A stretch of 64,000 nucleotides of DNA from contig CAYTYZ010000002.1 of the NCBI GenBank assembly GCA_964442385.1, forward strand, positions 1 to 64,000, read 5' to 3'. Under the pieces are notes generated by a model. The model worked only from the letters and a program-made list of their open reading frames with translations. It searched no databases and was not told the DNA's origin. How positions within the stretch are numbered: position 1 is the stretch's first letter; every line of letters starts with the position of its first letter. Source of the DNA: CAYTYZ01 sp964442385 (lineage in GTDB: Bacteria > Patescibacteriota > Microgenomatia > UBA12405). The position numbers and the translations under genes were made by a program. Below are positions 8,303-16,201 of this stretch, piece by piece.

Positions 8303-8832
8303 GACCCAAGGCAATTGACGACTATATTGACCAAAACCACCTAACCATTATCGATGAAGTGTATCGCCCTTGGGGTAGTTTTCATATTTATGAACAGGGA
8401 AAGGATTATGATAAAAAAGTCGTAGAATTAAAACCTGGTCAATTTCTAAGTATGCAATACCATGGTTCTCCTACTCACGATTCCCATATTGAAACATATA
8501 CCGCAATAACAGATTTTGTTCTGGCCTATAGACCTGGAAGTGTAATAGGACTACCTCTTAAAGAGGTAGGCAAGCTTGCTCTTGAATGTAAGGGGATTTT
8601 AATCCGGGCCGGGGAAACTTTTTCAATCAAAAAGGGAGAGCTTCATGCTTGGTGCAACCCCTTTGACACTTGTGTCTATTTACTTGAACATCGCAAGTCA
8701 AGTAAAGAGGAGAATTGGGAAGACCGGGAAAGTAATATAACTAGGATTTTTGATCAAAGTAGGCGAAATGGTCTTCCAGACTGGCCTCAAGAGCTAAAGG
8801 ATAAAATAAAAAATATCTCTAGGCAAAACTAA
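8299..8832 (+). CDS. Mannose-6-phosphate isomerase type II-like cupin
   Basis: A 177-aa single cupin domain. The opening RPWGSFHIYEQG and KKVVELKPGQFLSMQYH match the isomerase half of bifunctional mannose-6-phosphate isomerase/GDP-mannose pyrophosphorylase. In those enzymes PWG and LS-L-x-H surround the metal site. His residues after the Gln-Tyr-His are retained (HDSHIETY), and GELHAWCNP is the second cupin motif. The usual histidine pattern is slightly altered, so a related sugar-phosphate binder is possible. The start overlaps the pepF stop (ATGA), placing it in the 5766-8832 operon. It could supply mannose or fructose phosphate for the surface-glycan genes found later. Confidence 0.75.
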   Translation: MRPKAIDDYIDQNHLTIIDEVYRPWGSFHIYEQGKDYDKKVVELKPGQFLSMQYHGSPTHDSHIETYTAITDFVLAYRPGSVIGLPLKEVGKLALECKGILIRAGETFSIKKGELHAWCNPFDTCVYLLEHRKSSKEENWEDRESNITRIFDQSRRNGLPDWPQELKDKIKNISRQN

Positions 8833-8987
8833 CGTTTGGAATAGTTGCCAGTAGCCACTTTAACTATCATCCAAATATTTCCCAAAAGATCATTTCCTCC
8901 GGCTACTTCTTTTATGACCATATAAATAGGAAAAACCAAAAAGAATAATGGCAGCGGGGATAACAAAAGGATCACTAAAAAATCCAA
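8829..8987 (-). CDS. Small membrane protein, 52 aa
   Basis: A frame too short for most gene finders opens with TTG at 8987, directly after the TAA of the upstream membrane protein. It ends at 8829, overlapping the convergent cupin stop. It encodes a hydrophobic N-terminal segment (LVILLLSPLPLFFLVFP), then IYMVIKEVAGGND and a short amphipathic tail. A GTG five codons in is an alternative start. It is tightly coupled to the gene at 8988-9212, which suggests a two-gene membrane unit. The function is unknown. Confidence 0.45.
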   Translation of the reverse strand: MDFLVILLLSPLPLFFLVFPIYMVIKEVAGGNDLLGNIWMIVKVATGNYSKR

Positions 8988-9212
8988 TTAAGTTATATTG
9001 GGTGTTTTAAGTCTTCTGTAAATACAAAACAAAGCCAAGGGAGTAGCCATTAGGGCAGGAACTTGCGAAAATGACATTATTAAAAAGCCAAGCCATTCCA
9101 GGGGGAGTATGTTCCCCCAATATACGACATTAACGATTACATATATAAACGTAATAACTATAACTAAAATTTCCATACCTGTTGTTAGTTTTTTCATAAA
9201 TAATGCTACCAC
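8988..9212 (-). CDS. Small two-helix membrane protein
   Basis: A 74-aa protein with two predicted membrane helices, about residues 13-32 (ILVIVITFIYVIVNVVYW) and 37-62, followed by a basic tail (RRLKTP). The GTG start at 9212 fits the leaderless rule here: TATATT lies 6 nt upstream, so the alternative ATG five codons in is less likely. It is followed at once by the 52-aa membrane ORF. No family is recognised. Confidence 0.6.
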   Translation of the reverse strand: MVALFMKKLTTGMEILVIVITFIYVIVNVVYWGNILPLEWLGFLIMSFSQVPALMATPLALFCIYRRLKTPNIT

Positions 9213-9268
9213 TTAAGCAATATAAAATATAAACCCGAATAAAACCCAAAGTAGGTGTATACTAAGCA

Positions 9269-10006
9269 ATGATATTTAAAAGTTGCATAACTTTTATTGT
9301 GCTTCTATTTTTCTTTTCCACCTCAGCAGTTAACGCTCAAAATAAAATTATAAATACTTTACCTACTTACAAAAAAATAGTTGCCCTTACCTTTGATGCT
9401 GACATGACCCCTTATATGAAAAAACAGTTAGATAATGGCAAGGTTAAGTCCTATTACAATTCTGCTGTAGTGGCTACCTTAAAAAAAGAACACGTTCCAG
9501 CTACTTTATTTTTAACCGGTATGTGGGCTGAAATTTATAAAAAAGAAAGCCAAAGTTTGGCCAGTAACCCACTTTTTGAAATTGCCAATCATTCTTATAG
9601 CCATCCAGGTTTTTCCTCTCCTTGCTGGGGCCTTGCCAAAGTTTCAGCTAGTCAAAAAAGAATCGAGATCTTAAAAGCCCAGTTGGCCATAACCAAGGCC
9701 ACTGGAGTAACCCCAAGCCTGTTTCGGTTCCCTGGAGGATGTAGTACTCAATCTGATGTCGATTTAGTCACTAATAATAATTTAAAAGTAATAGGCTGGG
9801 ATATAAGTTCTACCGATGCTTTTAACAAAAATCCTACCAGTATTTACAAAACAGTTATGGCTAAAGTCAAAAGCGGATCTATTATTGTCTTCCATCTTCA
9901 TGGTGGACCCAATGCACCGGCTACCGACCTAGCCTTAAAAAGAATTATTACTTCGCTAAAAAAACAAAATTACGAGTTTGCCAAAATTGGCGACTTTATA
10001 AACTAA
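9269..10006 (+). CDS. Secreted polysaccharide deacetylase (NodB, CE4)
   Basis: A 245-aa exported carbohydrate esterase that removes N- or O-acetyl groups from polysaccharide or peptidoglycan. A signal peptide covers residues 1-23 (FIVLLFFFSTSAVNA). NodB motif 1 is TFDAD with the catalytic base and metal Asp; motif 2 is HSYSHPG with the His-x3-His metal ligands. Motif 3 is RFPGG, motif 4 lies around GWDISSTDAF, and motif 5 is IVFHLHGG. All catalytic residues are present. TATACT lies 5 nt before the ATG. rarA follows after 1 nt, so they share a transcript although the functions are unrelated. Confidence 0.92.
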   Translation: MIFKSCITFIVLLFFFSTSAVNAQNKIINTLPTYKKIVALTFDADMTPYMKKQLDNGKVKSYYNSAVVATLKKEHVPATLFLTGMWAEIYKKESQSLASNPLFEIANHSYSHPGFSSPCWGLAKVSASQKRIEILKAQLAITKATGVTPSLFRFPGGCSTQSDVDLVTNNNLKVIGWDISSTDAFNKNPTSIYKTVMAKVKSGSIIVFHLHGGPNAPATDLALKRIITSLKKQNYEFAKIGDFIN

Positions 10007-10007
10007 T

Positions 10008-11165
10008 ATGGATCAAATTCCACTAGCTAGTTTACTGCGGCCCAAGTCCCTGGATGATTTTATCGGCCAGTCTCATTTGGTAGGGGAGGGCAAACCTCTG
10101 CGCGTAGCCATCCAAAATAAGCAGATTTTTTCTATGATTTTTTGGGGTCCTCCCGGGGTTGGCAAAACTACATTAGCCCGCATCTTGGCAGCTAACATAG
10201 AAGCCGAATTTTTCGAACTATCTGCCGTTTCAGCCGGTAAATCCGATATCAAGGCCATTATCGACAATCATAATAAAACACCTCTGTTAAATTCAAAACT
10301 AGTCCTATTTTTAGATGAAATTCATCGCTTTAACAAAGCTCAGCAAGACTTTTTACTGCCCTTTGTTGAATCGGGCAAGCTCACCTTAATTGGCGCCACC
10401 ACCGAAAATCCCAGCTTCGAAGTTATAGCACCACTTTTATCACGTTGCAGAGTTTTTATTCTTAAAGAGCTATCGATAGAAGAAATCGACGAAGTAATAA
10501 CAAGGTCTATTAAATCCCTGAATACAAAAATCGATAAAAAAAGTCGCGAGTGGTTGTGCAATATGGCCAACGGGGATGCTAGGGCTTGTATCACTATGCT
10601 CGATAACGCCTTTACTCTCTATGGTGACCTACGCCTAGAATCCCTAAAAAATGCCCTGCAAAATAATTATCTGCGGTTTGACAAAAAAGGCGAGGAACAT
10701 TACAACACTATCTCTGCATTTATAAAAAGTATGCGAGCCAGCAATCCTGACGCTGCTATTTATTATCTGGCTCGGATGATCGAAGCAGGGGAAGACCCGA
10801 GCTTTATTGCCCGTCGCATGTTAATTTTTGCTTCTGAAGATATCGGTTCTGCCAACAATAACGCTCTACTGGTGGCCAACCAAGTTTTTCAAGCTGTCAA
10901 TGTTCTTGGTTACCCAGAATGTAGAATTACCCTATCACATGGGGTAATTTACCTAGCCACCTCGCCCAAAAACCGAGCCGCTTATGATGCTATTGAGTCT
11001 TCCCTGTCCGATGTTCGCGAGTCTGGCAACCTGCCCATACCCCTATCCCTTCGCAATCCCGTCACCAAACTTATGAAAACCGCAGGTTACGGCAAAGACT
11101 ACGAAATGTACTCCAAAGACGATCTTCTGCCAGACAAACTCAAAGGTAAAAAGTATGTTAAATAG
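10008..11165 (+). CDS. rarA: Replication-associated recombination protein A (RarA/MgsA AAA+ ATPase)
   Basis: A 385-aa clamp-loader-related AAA+ ATPase that acts at stalled replication forks. The N-terminus PLASLLRPKSLDDFIGQ is characteristic. Walker A is GPPGVGKTT (about residues 47-55), Walker B is LFLDEIHRF (about 100-108), sensor 1 is GATTENPSF, and the arginine finger is in LLSRCRVF. The C-terminal tetramerisation region includes SFIKSMRASNPDAA and the AsxDIGSAN motif of RarA. Length is slightly under the usual 430-450 because the extreme C-terminus is trimmed. Its stop overlaps the start of the next gene. Confidence 0.95.
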   Translation: MDQIPLASLLRPKSLDDFIGQSHLVGEGKPLRVAIQNKQIFSMIFWGPPGVGKTTLARILAANIEAEFFELSAVSAGKSDIKAIIDNHNKTPLLNSKLVLFLDEIHRFNKAQQDFLLPFVESGKLTLIGATTENPSFEVIAPLLSRCRVFILKELSIEEIDEVITRSIKSLNTKIDKKSREWLCNMANGDARACITMLDNAFTLYGDLRLESLKNALQNNYLRFDKKGEEHYNTISAFIKSMRASNPDAAIYYLARMIEAGEDPSFIARRMLIFASEDIGSANNNALLVANQVFQAVNVLGYPECRITLSHGVIYLATSPKNRAAYDAIESSLSDVRESGNLPIPLSLRNPVTKLMKTAGYGKDYEMYSKDDLLPDKLKGKKYVK

Positions 11166-11838
11166 AACTAAGAGAGCAATAAATAGATATATAAAACAAT
11201 ACGGTCGATGGATCCTAATGTTTTGCTTGATCTTAGCCATAATTGATTATTTGGATCTTAGCTTATTAGTCGGTTATGGAGTATTTAGCAGGCAACTTAA
11301 GTCAAACTTTATTGAAGGAGTAAGTACATTGTTCTTAACGCTTACATTGTATTTTTCTTTAAAATCTACCAAGGAATCACAAAGACAGTCTCTTTTGGCT
11401 CTAAGACCATACCTAAGAATATCGTGGGAGAGCAGTTTTATTGGAGAAAACCGCAGGCGGGAAGGTGTAAGCGATACATGCCTAATTGTGACTAACAGCG
11501 GGAAAGGACTAATGAGAAATGTTCAATACTCTATTGCGGCAAATAATAAAGCTGTGGTAGTAAAAAATCATTCCCTGATCGATGCTGGCGCTTCGACATA
11601 TATTGTGTATGATGATAAGCTAAACAAAGTTGGCGAATTAGTGGGTTGTGCAAATGATAAAGACAAGGAAACATTTAATATAGATGTTATAAAAAATACC
11701 AAAATTACCGTCAAAGGACACTATCGGGATATCGAAGGAGGTAGGTATATGTTTAGCTTTATTACAGATCCAGCCGAACAGTCTTGGTTTAGCGAAAAAT
11801 ATCGACAAGAAATGGTTAATTCAGGTGATATATTTTAG
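11155..11838 (+). CDS. Hypothetical membrane protein with C-terminal beta-rich domain
   Basis: A 227-aa protein of unknown function. A basic N-terminus (NRTKRAINRYIK) precedes one or two membrane helices at about residues 19-40 and 56-70, with a short loop between. The remaining ~150 residues look like a beta-rich domain with the pattern LIVTNSGKGLMRNVQYSI, as seen in membrane-tethered proteins with immunoglobulin-like tails. The ATG at 11155 overlaps the last codons of rarA, and the cutA promoter lies inside its 3' end. Confidence 0.7.
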   Translation: MLNRTKRAINRYIKQYGRWILMFCLILAIIDYLDLSLLVGYGVFSRQLKSNFIEGVSTLFLTLTLYFSLKSTKESQRQSLLALRPYLRISWESSFIGENRRREGVSDTCLIVTNSGKGLMRNVQYSIAANNKAVVVKNHSLIDAGASTYIVYDDKLNKVGELVGCANDKDKETFNIDVIKNTKITVKGHYRDIEGGRYMFSFITDPAEQSWFSEKYRQEMVNSGDIF

Positions 11839-11839
11839 T

Positions 11840-12142
11840 ATGATCATCATCTACATCACCCTAAACAACCCCGACGAAGCCAGAAAAATAGGCCGTGAAC
11901 TATTAGAAAAAAATTTAGCCAACTGCGTCAACTTTTTTCCTATCACTTGTATTTACAATTATGAAAATCAAATCACCGAAGAGCCAGAAGTGGTCATGAT
12001 TATTAAAACCCAAGATGGTTATTTTGAAAAAGTAGAAACAGTCATCAAATCCCACATAGACTACGACAACTTTATTGGCCAAATCAAAGTTGAAAAAGTC
12101 AACAACGAATTTTCTTCCTGGCTCGATAAAACAGTTAGCTAA
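11840..12142 (+). CDS. cutA: Divalent-cation tolerance protein CutA
   Basis: A 100-aa CutA1-like protein; the family forms PII-like trimers linked to metal tolerance. Visible family signatures are IIIYITLNNPDEARKIG at the start, the NCVNFFPITCIYNYE strand pair (usual CVNI-P-x-SxYxW), and EPEVVMIIKTQ (usual EExxLxIKT). The usual C-terminal region is short. I chose ATG at 11840 over an upstream one at 11825: TATATT ends 5 nt before 11840, and the domain begins there. Metal-binding or regulatory role in this organism is unknown. Confidence 0.85.
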   Translation: MIIIYITLNNPDEARKIGRELLEKNLANCVNFFPITCIYNYENQITEEPEVVMIIKTQDGYFEKVETVIKSHIDYDNFIGQIKVEKVNNEFSSWLDKTVS

Positions 12143-12207
12143 ATTAGAATTCCTTTGATTTTTCGTTGGGAAATTGACAAATAAAACAATATATAGGATA
12201 ATATAAT

Positions 12208-13491
12208 ATGTCTATACTGGAACAGGCTCGTGTTGGTCTAAAAAAGAATTCTAATCTAGAAATGCCTGGCAGAATTTACATGAATGCTCCAGCGTCCAGC
12301 AATGAAAATAGATTTGGTTTTGTATCAAAAACGGACGAAAACGGATTTAGCGTAAATCTTTTGGCCAACCAAGAATTAAATGATCGCATTGAAGAGTTTA
12401 TAAAAGGCGAAGGCAGGGAGCCTTCTGCCCTGGAATTATTTGCATTAGCCAAAACTGTTACCAGTCAAAGTTACAAGCCTGAATTCGGTTGGGATGAATT
12501 TGCCGGATTTAATGAATTGGCTTACTCTACTCAAATTTTTGGTACTCAATATGAACCTGCCTCATTATTTGCAAACAATCGAGATATAAACGAAACTCTG
12601 GGTATATTTTTTGCCTTGGCCGCTATGAATAAGTCTATAAAATTCGCAAGGGTTAAAGAGCTTGCCGCAGGTGGAAATCCAAACAGATGGCAATTTTTAA
12701 CCAACAAACTGCCTGGTTTTAGGGTACATGCGACGCTAACTGACTTTGTACCCAGAGAAGAAGTGACACTAGTTAAGCAAAACCTTAGGCTAAAAAGAAA
12801 CGTAGAAAATATGTTAAAACCGCCTGAAGGCCTTAGAGCACGTGATAGGTTTGACGTAATATTTTGTACCTATGCTTTTGATACTCTCAGGTCCAATCAG
12901 GACAGGTTTTTTACTTACGAAAAAGGCCAGTGGTTTGTTCACATGTTTAGGTTAACCCACATAGATACTTTTTATGCCAAAAGTATTACCGCAGGCTTTA
13001 AACAAGGAATAGTTGGTTCCGTCGTAGATCTACAACATCTAGGTTTAGAATCGGTAAAAATACCCTTTGATATGGATAGCTATCCCTATGGAGATTTGGT
13101 AAAGTCCCATGCTTTTAAAGAGAAAAAAAGAGCTATTCACACAGCCATTGGGGAGGCTGATATTATTTCAGGTTATGTAGCCAGACAACTAGACCCAAGA
13201 GGATACTTTTTTAGTGGCGACGTCCATCTTTCACAGGATAAGTATGATAAAAATGCCGAACCATATTACATATCAGGCCTGGGGCGTTTTACCATACCTG
13301 ATGCTGCTATTGCTGTAGATTTATTGGCTAGAAGAGGTTACAGTGCTCAAGTTCATCAAGCTCGTGATTTAACCCATAGCTTGAGAAAAGGCTGGACAAA
13401 TGAAGAACATGCGCAAGTAGATAAAAATTTCCCTCCCGGCTACCGTTCGGATGTGGAATTTTTAGTAGTACAGGGAAAAGATGTTAAGTAG
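12208..13491 (+). CDS. Hypothetical protein, possible methyltransferase fold
   Basis: A 427-aa protein in its own transcription unit (GATAAT 5 nt before the ATG). I do not recognise the family. The middle third reads like a divergent Rossmann methyltransferase. ARVKELAAGGNPNRWQF could be motif I, VHATLTDF a strand ending in an acidic residue, and FDVIFCTYAFDTLRS motif IV. MidA-like arginine methyltransferases have a comparable order, but identity is not clear. The N-terminal ~150 residues are helical, with an AxxLFALAKTV segment. The C-terminal part has RRGYSAQVHQARDL. No membrane segment is seen. Confidence 0.6.
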   Translation: MSILEQARVGLKKNSNLEMPGRIYMNAPASSNENRFGFVSKTDENGFSVNLLANQELNDRIEEFIKGEGREPSALELFALAKTVTSQSYKPEFGWDEFAGFNELAYSTQIFGTQYEPASLFANNRDINETLGIFFALAAMNKSIKFARVKELAAGGNPNRWQFLTNKLPGFRVHATLTDFVPREEVTLVKQNLRLKRNVENMLKPPEGLRARDRFDVIFCTYAFDTLRSNQDRFFTYEKGQWFVHMFRLTHIDTFYAKSITAGFKQGIVGSVVDLQHLGLESVKIPFDMDSYPYGDLVKSHAFKEKKRAIHTAIGEADIISGYVARQLDPRGYFFSGDVHLSQDKYDKNAEPYYISGLGRFTIPDAAIAVDLLARRGYSAQVHQARDLTHSLRKGWTNEEHAQVDKNFPPGYRSDVEFLVVQGKDVK

Positions 13492-13498
13492 GATATAT

Positions 13499-14524
13499 TT
13501 ACTCCAAATACAACACATTAGTGATTGATAAATATTTTCCTAGCTTAAATCCCCTCATAATCCATTCATCTATATTTTTATCAGAATAATTATTTGCAAG
13601 ATTGGCAAGATATTTAATTGTTCCAAGTAGTCTTTTTACCATTAGGCTTGGAATTGCCGATAATTCTTCCGAAGAAACCGGATATATTACTTGGTATCCA
13701 ACCAGAAAATGACTTTGTAGTTCCTCCAACTTTTTAAAACTAATATCTTCCCAAAGATAAAGTGTGGTAAAAAACGTAGCTATTTCTTGGCTTCTAGTAC
13801 CCCATTTTCGATCTGAAAAATCAAAAAAGTAAATATCTCCATTTGGTAACAGTTGGGCATGGTCCAAGGATAGATCGGCATGAATAACTGATTTTGGCAA
13901 GCTATCTAGTGGGGGATGGGCGTTAACATACAATTCCATTTGTTGATCAATAGCTTCAAAACTATTGAGCAATTTAGCATCTATTTTACGGTATTTGGCC
14001 CCGGCCATAACTGCCTCAAAGGCAGTCGTTGGCTTATGATGACTAGAAGAAGATCTGGGACGATTTTGGATAAAATCACCATCTGGGTAATCACGCAAAG
14101 CAAGGTGCATTTGGGAAACTTTTGTTCCAAGACTAGTTAGTTCTTCCAAGGTTATGGTTGCCGGGGTTAACATTCTTAATGCTTCCTGCCATTTGACCAC
14201 TGTTACTGGAAATCTATTATTCTGATACCCCAAGACACTAACTAGCTCACCGCTCGCGCTTGGTAATACCTCCGGTGCACAAACTCCCCTTTGACGTAAA
14301 AAGTAAAATAGCTCAGCCTCATTTGTAACCCACTCCACGGACCCTTCTCCAAGTCCAAAAACTTTTGCCAAATATTTACCAGCATTGGTATCGGCCACCC
14401 AAGCGGCACTACTAGTTCCCCCTGGTAGTAAATGTAAAGAATAAACCACTAAATTATATTTAGACTCAAGACATGCTTTAACTAAATCATCATTAATCTT
14501 TTTGACGTTTAATTCTTGGTTCAC
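13499..14524 (-). CDS. Aminoglycoside phosphotransferase/choline kinase-fold protein
   Basis: A 341-aa eukaryotic-like kinase-fold protein of the APH/homoserine kinase group. The catalytic loop is VIHADLSLDH (about residue 223; His-x-Asp with His replacing the usual Asn). The metal-binding FDFSD follows about 15 residues later. An N-lobe Lys in KYLAKVFG and a TNEAELF helix are present. The substrate is unknown: a sugar, amino alcohol or antibiotic. I chose GTG at 14524 because it overlaps the upstream stop as GTGA; a GTG at 14539 is possible. It is the last gene of the minus-strand operon 15223-13499. The Asn-to-His change in the catalytic loop deserves caution about activity. Confidence 0.75.
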   Translation of the reverse strand: MNQELNVKKINDDLVKACLESKYNLVVYSLHLLPGGTSSAAWVADTNAGKYLAKVFGLGEGSVEWVTNEAELFYFLRQRGVCAPEVLPSASGELVSVLGYQNNRFPVTVVKWQEALRMLTPATITLEELTSLGTKVSQMHLALRDYPDGDFIQNRPRSSSSHHKPTTAFEAVMAGAKYRKIDAKLLNSFEAIDQQMELYVNAHPPLDSLPKSVIHADLSLDHAQLLPNGDIYFFDFSDRKWGTRSQEIATFFTTLYLWEDISFKKLEELQSHFLVGYQVIYPVSSEELSAIPSLMVKRLLGTIKYLANLANNYSDKNIDEWIMRGFKLGKYLSITNVLYLE

Positions 14525-14748
14525 TTTCCCCACCTCCACCTGGCCTTTTCGCCCTTTTTCGCGCTAATCCAAATCAAAACTATAGTTGCCAAAAAGACTA
14601 ATCCAAAGTATTCAAACCCTGGTGATAAAAAAGTACCCAGGCCAATCACAAATACAATATATATTCCCACAACACTCCAGCCTTGCCAAGTAATTGGCCT
14701 CCAGCCGTAGCCGTAATTTTTTGCCCTAAACCACAATTTATTTGTCAT
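14521..14748 (-). CDS. Small conserved-looking membrane protein (WGW/TWQGW type)
   Basis: A 75-aa protein with an aromatic N-terminus (WFRAKNYGYGWRPITWQGW) and two membrane helices, about residues 25-42 and 46-62. It ends in a basic tail (KKGEKARWRW). The xxGWxPxTWQGW pattern occurs in small uncharacterised membrane proteins of many bacteria. Its start is 1 nt after the YbaK-like stop and its end overlaps the kinase start, so it is within one operon. The function is unknown. Confidence 0.75.
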   Translation of the reverse strand: MTNKLWFRAKNYGYGWRPITWQGWSVVGIYIVFVIGLGTFLSPGFEYFGLVFLATIVLIWISAKKGEKARWRWGK

Positions 14749-14749
14749 A

Positions 14750-15223
14750 TTAGTCGCACAATTCTACCACTTTTGGTTTTTCCAAATTTTTATAATCCTC
14801 ACTTTTTATAGCCACTGAAAAGCCTCTAAGCCCGGCATTAAATACTATTTTTTCATTTGCAAACAAACCAGGGTCGGTGTAGGTTTTTAATCCAAACAGA
14901 CTGCCAAATGGTGGAACTGCTCCAGGAAGTACTCCTCTGGTTATTTTCAAAAGTTCTTCTTCTGTGGCAAATCTAAACGATTTAGAATTTAGAACTTTTT
15001 TGGCTTTTTTACTATCAATCTTTTTATCGGCTGGAATTACTAGCATAACAAAACTTGATTCTCCAGCTTTTACTATCATTGCTTTGGCCCCTTGGCTTAA
15101 ACTATATCCAATCCTTATTTGTGCCGCTTCCTGGCTAGTTCTCACATCCTGATGTTCAAAAGTTTCATGCCAGTAATTATTAGTACGAATTAATGTTAGT
15201 ATTTTATTTTTTACTTCTTCCAC
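14750..15223 (-). CDS. YbaK/ProX-type aminoacyl-tRNA deacylase
   Basis: A 157-aa YbaK/EbsC-family trans-editing protein that hydrolyses mis-charged aminoacyl-tRNA, or recognises it. The conserved Lys sits in AKAMIVK (about residue 50). The family loop GAVPPFG is at about residues 104-110, followed by FGLKTYTDPGLF. Length is normal. GTG at 15223 is the start because TATAAT ends 5 nt upstream. It shares a 30-bp intergenic region with the divergent ATL gene. The specific amino acid edited (Cys-tRNA-Pro, Ala or other) cannot be told. Confidence 0.88.
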   Translation of the reverse strand: MEEVKNKILTLIRTNNYWHETFEHQDVRTSQEAAQIRIGYSLSQGAKAMIVKAGESSFVMLVIPADKKIDSKKAKKVLNSKSFRFATEEELLKITRGVLPGAVPPFGSLFGLKTYTDPGLFANEKIVFNAGLRGFSVAIKSEDYKNLEKPKVVELCD

Positions 15224-15228
15224 AGCTA

Positions 15229-15248
15229 ATTATACAAGCCAGTATAAT
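15229..15248. promoter_or_regulatory. Divergent promoters for YbaK-like and ATL genes
   Basis: TATAAT on the minus strand (15234-15229) is 5 nt from the GTG at 15223. TATAAT on the plus strand (15243-15248) is 5 nt from the ATG at 15254. Both imply leaderless transcripts starting about at the start codons. Confidence 0.75.
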
Positions 15249-15253
15249 TACTC

Positions 15254-15580
15254 ATGACAAAACAAGCCCCCGGAGTTTTTACCAAACGTGTTTGGGCTCT
15301 AGCTATGCAGATTCCCTCGGGCCGCGTTACCACCTATGGTCTTTTAACTATTGCCGCAGGTGGTCATCCCATGCAGTCTCAAATGATTACCCACATTTTA
15401 GGTAAATGTCCAGATGTAGATAAAATTCCTTTTCATCGAGTGGTTTATGCTTCCGGCAAAGTCTGGCTCTCGCCCAAATACGAAAAAACTCGCCTAGCTC
15501 TCTATAAAAAAGAGGGGATTGAATTAGACAGCAATGGAAAAATCAAAGATTTTGCCAATAAAATCTATTATTTCCGTTAA
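15254..15580 (+). CDS. Alkyltransferase-like protein (MGMT fold, Cys replaced by Phe)
   Basis: A 108-aa protein corresponding to the DNA-binding C-terminal domain of O6-methylguanine-DNA methyltransferase. The helix-turn-helix region PSGRVTTYG is present (residues 21-29), as is the GGHPMQSQ segment. The active-site motif normally PCHRV is PFHRV at residues 59-63, so the methyl-accepting Cys is Phe60. This places it with alkyltransferase-like (ATL) proteins, which bind O6-alkylguanine without repairing it and hand it to nucleotide excision repair. Bacterial ATLs usually have Trp or Ala there. The start is fixed by TATAAT 5 nt upstream. The transcript probably ends at the terminator immediately following. 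Confidence 0.88.
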   Translation: MTKQAPGVFTKRVWALAMQIPSGRVTTYGLLTIAAGGHPMQSQMITHILGKCPDVDKIPFHRVVYASGKVWLSPKYEKTRLALYKKEGIELDSNGKIKDFANKIYYFR

Positions 15581-15625
15581 AAAAGCCGCAGGTGGTAAAG
15601 TTTTCACTCTACTCCTTGCGGCTTT
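15581..15625. terminator. Bidirectional intrinsic terminator
   Basis: AAAAGCCGCA pairs with TGCGGCTTTT around a ~25-nt loop. The stem is flanked by an A-run on the left and a T-run on the right, so it can serve both the ATL gene (plus) and the convergent gene ending at 15639 (minus). Confidence 0.8.
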
Positions 15626-15638
15626 TGCCCTAATTTGA

Positions 15639-16064
15639 CTAATTGGAAAAGCCAATGGCTTCTTCTATCTCAGCCTCGGTAAGGCGGGGGCGAGGACTGA
15701 GATACCACACTGTATCCTCCACTGCCTCCTTCAATGAGCTCAGCGCATACAACTCATCCAGGTCTGTGACAAGAACAGGGTCGCCATCATAGTACTCAGC
15801 ACTACCATCTGGCATTTCGTCAGTAGCCTGCTCCAACAGAAATTTGGCACAAGGAAGAACTCCTTGATGCTGCTGGCCATACTCGTCGGCAATTTTGACA
15901 AAAGTATCCAGCTTGTGTCCCGAAACCAAAACTGGAATATGTGCAAGAGGGGGCAACGTGGATAGATCGTCCACTTCGAACACCTCCACACCTCTTGCTG
16001 CCAAGCCTGGCATGATCCCTTTCGGAAATCCCATTGCATACAGAACTCGCTTCAAATCATCCAT
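15639..16064 (-). CDS. Hypothetical acidic protein with Shine-Dalgarno start
   Basis: A 141-aa soluble, acidic protein of unknown function. It begins MDDLKRVLYAMGFPKG, has a central KFLLEQATDEMP segment, and ends in an acidic helix (LTEAEIEEAIGF). ATG at 16064 is preceded by AAAGGAGA 6-8 nt upstream on this strand, one of very few good ribosome-binding sites here. That decides the start against an in-frame ATG 24 nt earlier. The gene is richer in G+C than its neighbours, stands alone and has its own terminator. These traits suggest acquisition from another lineage. No homologous family is recognised. Confidence 0.7.
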   Translation of the reverse strand: MDDLKRVLYAMGFPKGIMPGLAARGVEVFEVDDLSTLPPLAHIPVLVSGHKLDTFVKIADEYGQQHQGVLPCAKFLLEQATDEMPDGSAEYYDGDPVLVTDLDELYALSSLKEAVEDTVWYLSPRPRLTEAEIEEAIGFSN

Positions 16065-16069
16065 TGTTT

Positions 16070-16077
16070 CTCCTTTG
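16070..16077 (-). promoter_or_regulatory. Shine-Dalgarno site AAAGGAGA
   Basis: A strong ribosome-binding site before ATG 16064. It is notable because most starts in this window have none. Confidence 0.75.
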
Positions 16078-16201
16078 GCCAAAGCCATGTTTTGCCCTCA
16101 CGTAGTAGTCAAAGAGCAAATATTTTTACAAGCCTTTATAGCCCTGCTATAGGGAAAGAAGACATTAATATATTATATAGGATTCTTTTAAAATTACCAT
16201 T

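Noticed and set aside
8829..8987. Treating this stretch as intergenic
   Set aside because: A 52-codon hydrophobic frame starts immediately after the neighbouring stop and ends at the convergent gene, so I kept it as a low-confidence gene.
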